Position numbers and translations under genes: made by a program
In this document: positions 25,859 through 28,171 of the stretch, piece after piece
Position numbering within the stretch: the first letter of the stretch is position 1
Layout of the letters: the number at the start of each line of letters is the position of its first letter
The notes under the pieces: model-generated
What the model saw: the letters and a program-made list of their open reading frames with translations, nothing else
What the model was told of the DNA's origin: nothing
The model's database searches: none
IMG/VR virus record: IMGVR_UViG_3300025840_000188
Coordinates: 1 to 28,171 of that record
DNA from: a virus
Direction: 5' to 3' (one strand)
DNA: 28,171 nucleotides

Positions 25859-26524
25859 ATGCCTAACTGGGTCTACAATTCATTGCATTGTCACGGTAGC
25901 AAGGAAGACCTTGACAAGTTGCAAGAGTTCCTGCGTATGGAAATCAGGATCAACAAGTGGGATAAAGAAACAAGGACTGATTACTATGATATTGAGCCTG
26001 TGGAATTTACATACATGTCCCTTCGTAATCCCTTTCTTCCCCCCTACAATGTGAGTGAAGAGGAATACTATGGCACTAATGGAACTATCAAAGGTGAGCG
26101 TGTTGGTAATACTGCTGGCAACTGGTACAACTGGAACAATACTCATTGGGGCGTGAAGTGGGACGCTTCTAGGGTAGACATGGAGAGGTGTCCAGACGGA
26201 GAGGGCAGAGGGCAACTCACTTATCATTTTGAGTCCCCGTGGGGGCCACCGTGGGATGAAATGATGCTGGAACTGTCTGAGCAATTCCCCACCGTTTCAT
26301 TCACTCATCGCTACGATGAAGAGCAGGGCTGGGGTGGTGAGTATGAATTCCAGAATGGTGAAATAACTAGTTGGGAAGAGTGGGATATTCCAGAAAGCCA
26401 CGCAGATCATGAAGCATTGGATACCACCTGTGTTTGCAAATTCTTCCCTGATGATGTAGAATACATGTTTGATGATTGTCCAGCCAAGATGGAGGCTCTA
26501 GCCAATGCGCAAGTATCTAGTTAG
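25859..26524 (+). CDS. DUF1281 / Api92-like protein
   Basis: A 221-residue protein. The ATG at 25859 with GGAG five bases upstream is chosen; the longer frame begins inside the promoter. MPNWVYNSLHCHGSKEDL is the typical opening. NWNNTHWGVKWDASRV and FESPWGPPWDEMMLELSEQF, then TVSFTHRYDEEQGWGGEYEF form the ferredoxin-like region known from DUF1281 and Api92 proteins of phages and plasmids. The C-terminal part is acidic. Molecular function is unknown. Confidence 0.8.
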   Translation: MPNWVYNSLHCHGSKEDLDKLQEFLRMEIRINKWDKETRTDYYDIEPVEFTYMSLRNPFLPPYNVSEEEYYGTNGTIKGERVGNTAGNWYNWNNTHWGVKWDASRVDMERCPDGEGRGQLTYHFESPWGPPWDEMMLELSEQFPTVSFTHRYDEEQGWGGEYEFQNGEITSWEEWDIPESHADHEALDTTCVCKFFPDDVEYMFDDCPAKMEALANAQVSS

Positions 26525-26714
26525 TTATCAAATGCTGAATGACTTTCAGGTTGTAGTCTTAGCAGAGGACGAGGATCAGGCAAAGGATCTAGTTGCTTCC
26601 TCTGCCACGCCAACCTCCTACATAGAGGATGCCGAGGGTTTTGAGTGTGAGCCTGATTGGATACAATCAGATATCTACTATGACAGCATGGATGTAATGG
26701 AGGTAGAGGCATGA
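26505..26714 (+). CDS. Small acidic protein, paralogue group A
   Basis: A 69-residue protein overlapping the previous gene by 20 bases, with GGAGG before the ATG. YLVSYQMLNDFQVVVLAEDE then DQAKDLVASSATP has the group-A pattern (strand, then Ala-Glu turn and short helix) seen at 24072 and 25467. A very acidic tail follows. Confidence 0.68.
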   Translation: MRKYLVSYQMLNDFQVVVLAEDEDQAKDLVASSATPTSYIEDAEGFECEPDWIQSDIYYDSMDVMEVEA

Positions 26715-27136
26715 GCACTCGTTCATGTGTAGCAAGGCGAACTGCTGACAATGGTTGGGAGGGTCGCTATGTTCACTTTGACGGATACCCCGAGGCTAGA
26801 GTGCCAGTCTTGTTAGACTTGATCTATCGCAAGGGTGTTGATCGTGTTCGCAATGTCGTCATAGACTGGAACCCTCAGGGCTGGTCTGTGTTGTCAGGTG
26901 AGCGTGAAACTCTCAATGAATGGCAGCAAGATGGTAGGTTCGCTGTTGTATCTGACTATGGCATTGCCTACCGTGATAGTGATCCACTAACTATCTCATC
27001 TAATGATATTCCAGATTGTTTTATCGAATATGTTTACATTCTGGATGATGAGTCAATGACAGTATTGGAATACAAAGATGGTCAGCATGTATTCCATTCA
27101 CAAATTTCCTACCCGCAGGTATTGACAGCGGTCTAG
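26711..27136 (+). CDS. Actinophage-type hypothetical protein (STRSxVAxRT family)
   Basis: A 141-residue protein coupled by ATGA. It opens STRSCVARRTADNGWEGRYV and HFDGYPEARVPVLL, an opening I recall from small actinobacteriophage proteins (MSTRSxIAxxTxxGWxGxYxHWDGYP). Then comes GVDRVRNVVIDWNPQGW, and a C-terminal beta part. Function unknown. The last codons hold the -35 and part of the spacer of the next promoter. Confidence 0.75.
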   Translation: MSTRSCVARRTADNGWEGRYVHFDGYPEARVPVLLDLIYRKGVDRVRNVVIDWNPQGWSVLSGERETLNEWQQDGRFAVVSDYGIAYRDSDPLTISSNDIPDCFIEYVYILDDESMTVLEYKDGQHVFHSQISYPQVLTAV

Positions 27137-27150
27137 GGATACAGTAGAAT
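27122..27150 (+). promoter_or_regulatory. Sigma70-type promoter
   Basis: TTGACA, 17-bp spacer, TAGAAT; it overlaps the end of the previous gene. Confidence 0.82.
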
Positions 27151-27186
27151 ATCACCTGTAAGTAATTACTACAAAAGGAGAAACAC

Positions 27187-27345
27187 ATGTCAAAGCGCAA
27201 CAACCGTCGTACCTACGCCTACCTTGAGAAGTGGGACACCCGTTTCGGTTCGTCTGACCGCGTGGTGATCCGTGACCAGGGTCGGTTCGTGGACAACGTT
27301 TCGCTTACCGCTCTGCGGAAGGCTCCCAAGATCACTTCCAAGTAG
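27187..27345 (+). CDS. Small basic protein, unknown
   Basis: A 52-residue basic protein (SKRNNRRTYAYLEKWDTRFG, SSDRVVIRDQGRFVDNVSLT, ALRKAPKITSK). AAAAGGAG precedes the ATG. Codon use is rich in GC-ending optimal codons (CGT, ACC, AAG), unlike its neighbours, so expression may be high. It sits alone between a strong promoter and a strong terminator. DNA or RNA binding is possible. Confidence 0.7.
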   Translation: MSKRNNRRTYAYLEKWDTRFGSSDRVVIRDQGRFVDNVSLTALRKAPKITSK

Positions 27346-27360
27346 ATCACCTTTCTAGTG

Positions 27361-27388
27361 GGGGCTGGCACTTGATTGTGTCAGCCCC
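27361..27388 (+). terminator. Strong hairpin terminator, loop equals a -35 box
   Basis: GGGGCTGGCAC pairs with GTGTCAGCCCC (11 bp, one G-U) around the loop TTGATT; TTGG follows. It terminates the 27187 gene. Confidence 0.75.
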
Positions 27389-27400
27389 TTGGTGTATCAT
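27372..27400 (+). promoter_or_regulatory. TGTCAGCCCC-type promoter built into the terminator
   Basis: TTGATT (the hairpin loop), 17-bp spacer with GTGTCAGCCCCTTGGTG, TATCAT. The spacer is close to the operator block at 22334-22349 (TGTCAGACCCGTGGTG). Confidence 0.65.
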
Positions 27401-27419
27401 CTACTCAGGAGGTGGGTCT

Positions 27420-27668
27420 ATGGCAACATGGATAAATGCCAAGTCTATTGCATACAAGTTGATAGACATATTCGCAGATAACAGGGTAATGCCAAGTGAA
27501 TGGAAGTATCAGATACCACTATTCATAGTGCAGCAACCCAAGCAGTTAGTTTGGAACGCAAGAAACCTAGCAGACGGGATAGATCATAATATGGAACTCT
27601 ACGGAGTAGATATGCCCGATGACAAGGCAGCGTTCGACCCATACAGCAAAGACTATCTGCTAGACTAA
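27420..27668 (+). CDS. Small protein, unknown
   Basis: An 82-residue protein. ATG at 27420 after AGGAGGTGG. ATWINAKSIAYKLIDIFADN, VWNARNLADGIDHNMELYG, ending PYSKDYLLD. The helical first half is amphipathic. No family recognised. The longer in-frame start at 27372 lies inside the terminator and is rejected. Confidence 0.68.
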   Translation: MATWINAKSIAYKLIDIFADNRVMPSEWKYQIPLFIVQQPKQLVWNARNLADGIDHNMELYGVDMPDDKAAFDPYSKDYLLD

Positions 27669-27679
27669 CAACAGAGTGT

Positions 27680-27705
27680 CCCCCACGGAGTATGGGCCGT
27701 GGGGG
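27680..27705 (+). terminator. GC-rich hairpin
   Basis: CCCCCACGG and CCGTGGGGG (9 bp) around AGTATGGG, 11 bases after the stop at 27668. No U-tract, as in many actinobacterial terminators. Confidence 0.65.
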
Positions 27706-27726
27706 GCATTCGCCAAGGGAGTAATA

Positions 27727-27936
27727 ATGGTGATGGTAACAGCAAGAGGAACAGCGGGGGCATCAGTAGAAGTTGGCCCTATTGATCCTAAACTTCTCAA
27801 AGATCAACTACAAGAACTAATAGAACTTATCTGGGATGACGGGGATAATATCTTGTGGGGTATTGTCAACATGCTAGAAGATATTGCAGATGAAATAGAA
27901 ATGGATAGGATCAACAATGATCTTCACACAACATGA
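27727..27936 (+). CDS. Small acidic helical protein, unknown
   Basis: A 69-residue protein. ATG at 27727 with AAGGGAG five bases before. TARGTAGASVEVGPIDPKLL then a long acidic helix (KDQLQELIELIWDDGDNILW, GIVNMLEDIADEIEMDRIN). No family recognised. Confidence 0.66.
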   Translation: MVMVTARGTAGASVEVGPIDPKLLKDQLQELIELIWDDGDNILWGIVNMLEDIADEIEMDRINNDLHTT

Positions 27937-28018
27937 GATTGATACATATTGCCTAGATGAATTTGTGGCAGCAGAATATTGTGCAAGGGAAAAATATCAT
28001 GATGGGGAATGTGGGTGA
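27917..28018 (+). CDS. 33-residue protein with three Cys
   Basis: Starts 20 bases inside the previous gene (AGGA six bases before the ATG), similar to the overlap at 26505. IFTQHEIDTYCLDEFVAAEY, then CAREKYHDGECG. Cys and His residues could bind zinc. It ends just before element i, as other small genes end at these elements. Confidence 0.5.
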   Translation: MIFTQHEIDTYCLDEFVAAEYCAREKYHDGECG

Positions 28019-28021
28019 GGA

Positions 28022-28136
28022 GCGGGGCGCGGCACCCCAAATAGAACTATTACGAAGAATGTCCAAAATTCCTGGAAAGTTCTACGCGCCCCAATATACA
28101 AAAGGGGATTACGAAGGACTTGTAAAATTCCTGGAA
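28022..28136 (+). repeat. Two tandem copies of the GC/TTACGAA/CCTGGAA element (i1, i2)
   Basis: i1: GCGGGGCGCGGC at 28022-28033, TTACGAA at 28050-28056, CCTGGAA at 28071-28077. i2: CGCGCCCC at 28085-28092, TTACGAA at 28109-28115, CCTGGAA at 28130-28136. AAAATTCCTGGAAAG is identical in both. Confidence 0.82.
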
Positions 28137-28148
28137 AGCTGGTAGAAT
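28120..28148 (+). promoter_or_regulatory. Promoter overlapping element i2
   Basis: TTGTAA (28120-28125), 17-bp spacer containing CCTGGAA and ending TGG, TAGAAT (28143-28148). Confidence 0.7.
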
Positions 28149-28164
28149 TTGCTAGGGAGGATAT

Positions 28165-28171
28165 ATGCAAA
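28165..28171 (+). CDS. Start of a gene cut by the window edge
   Basis: GGGAGG then ATATATGCAAA: an ATG at 28165 with a good SD, downstream of the promoter at 28120-28148. Only two codons are visible, so the product is unknown. Confidence 0.5.

Noticed and set aside
27957-28145. Plus-strand open frame over element i
   Set aside because: It is made of the tandem intergenic repeats and partly overlaps the better supported 27917-28018 frame.

Overview
The window reads as part of the genome of a tailed phage, or a closely related temperate or plasmid-like element. It holds tail-fibre genes, a holin-like membrane protein, a peptidoglycan-binding protein, thyX, seven or eight tRNA genes, a tmRNA and dozens of very small overlapping genes. 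An actinobacterial host is inferred from a DUF7455-type zinc ribbon, a DUF2746-like membrane/coiled-coil protein, a TIGR03299/DUF932 protein, GTG and TTG starts, leaderless promoters and a TTGTCCACA-type DnaA box. The left part is clearly AT-rich. The tRNA set (Asn, Thr, Arg-UCU, Asp, Ile-UAU, Lys-UUU, possibly Trp) would help decode AT-rich codons. A freshwater actinobacterial phage would fit, but the sequence alone does not prove it.

Layout. Bases 1-12938 are all on the minus strand and look like a late structural block: a partial tail fibre, a holin-like protein, then a cassette of nine genes (2398-8423) with one SDR oxidoreductase, four Fe(II)/2-oxoglutarate oxygenases, two DUF6065-like proteins and two unknowns. 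Next comes a PASTA / Phe-Pro-repeat / Hint protein, then more tail-fibre and baseplate-like proteins and a DUF2746-like protein. Several of these genes follow an extended -10 of the form TGnTATAAT. A plus-strand promoter at 12998-13026 starts the opposite arm: small zinc-ribbon genes mixed with tRNAs, the tmRNA and thyX. From 15117 to 21118 most genes are again on the minus strand and are tiny (32-92 codons), coupled by ATGA, GTGA or TAATG overlaps. From 21302 to the right edge all protein genes are on the plus strand: a DUF7178-like protein, the DUF932 protein, a string of coupled small acidic proteins, three more tRNAs and a DUF1281/Api92-like protein.

Regulation and replication signals. 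Bases 16.9-28.1 kb contain two repeated intergenic systems. One is a promoter family (11 copies, both strands) with TGTCAGACCCC between -35 and an extended -10; it looks like a regulon operator. The other is a roughly 55-bp element (GC-rich hairpin core, one or two GTTACGAA, then CCTGGAA) present about 11 times. Every copy has the same orientation on the plus strand, whichever way the neighbouring genes run. Two copies lie directly beside clusters of DnaA boxes (17186-17229 and 19634-19653), so they may mark replication origins. I consider these intergenic elements, and the pairing of prolyl-hydroxylase-like enzymes with a Phe-Pro-repeat Hint protein, the most novel parts of the window.
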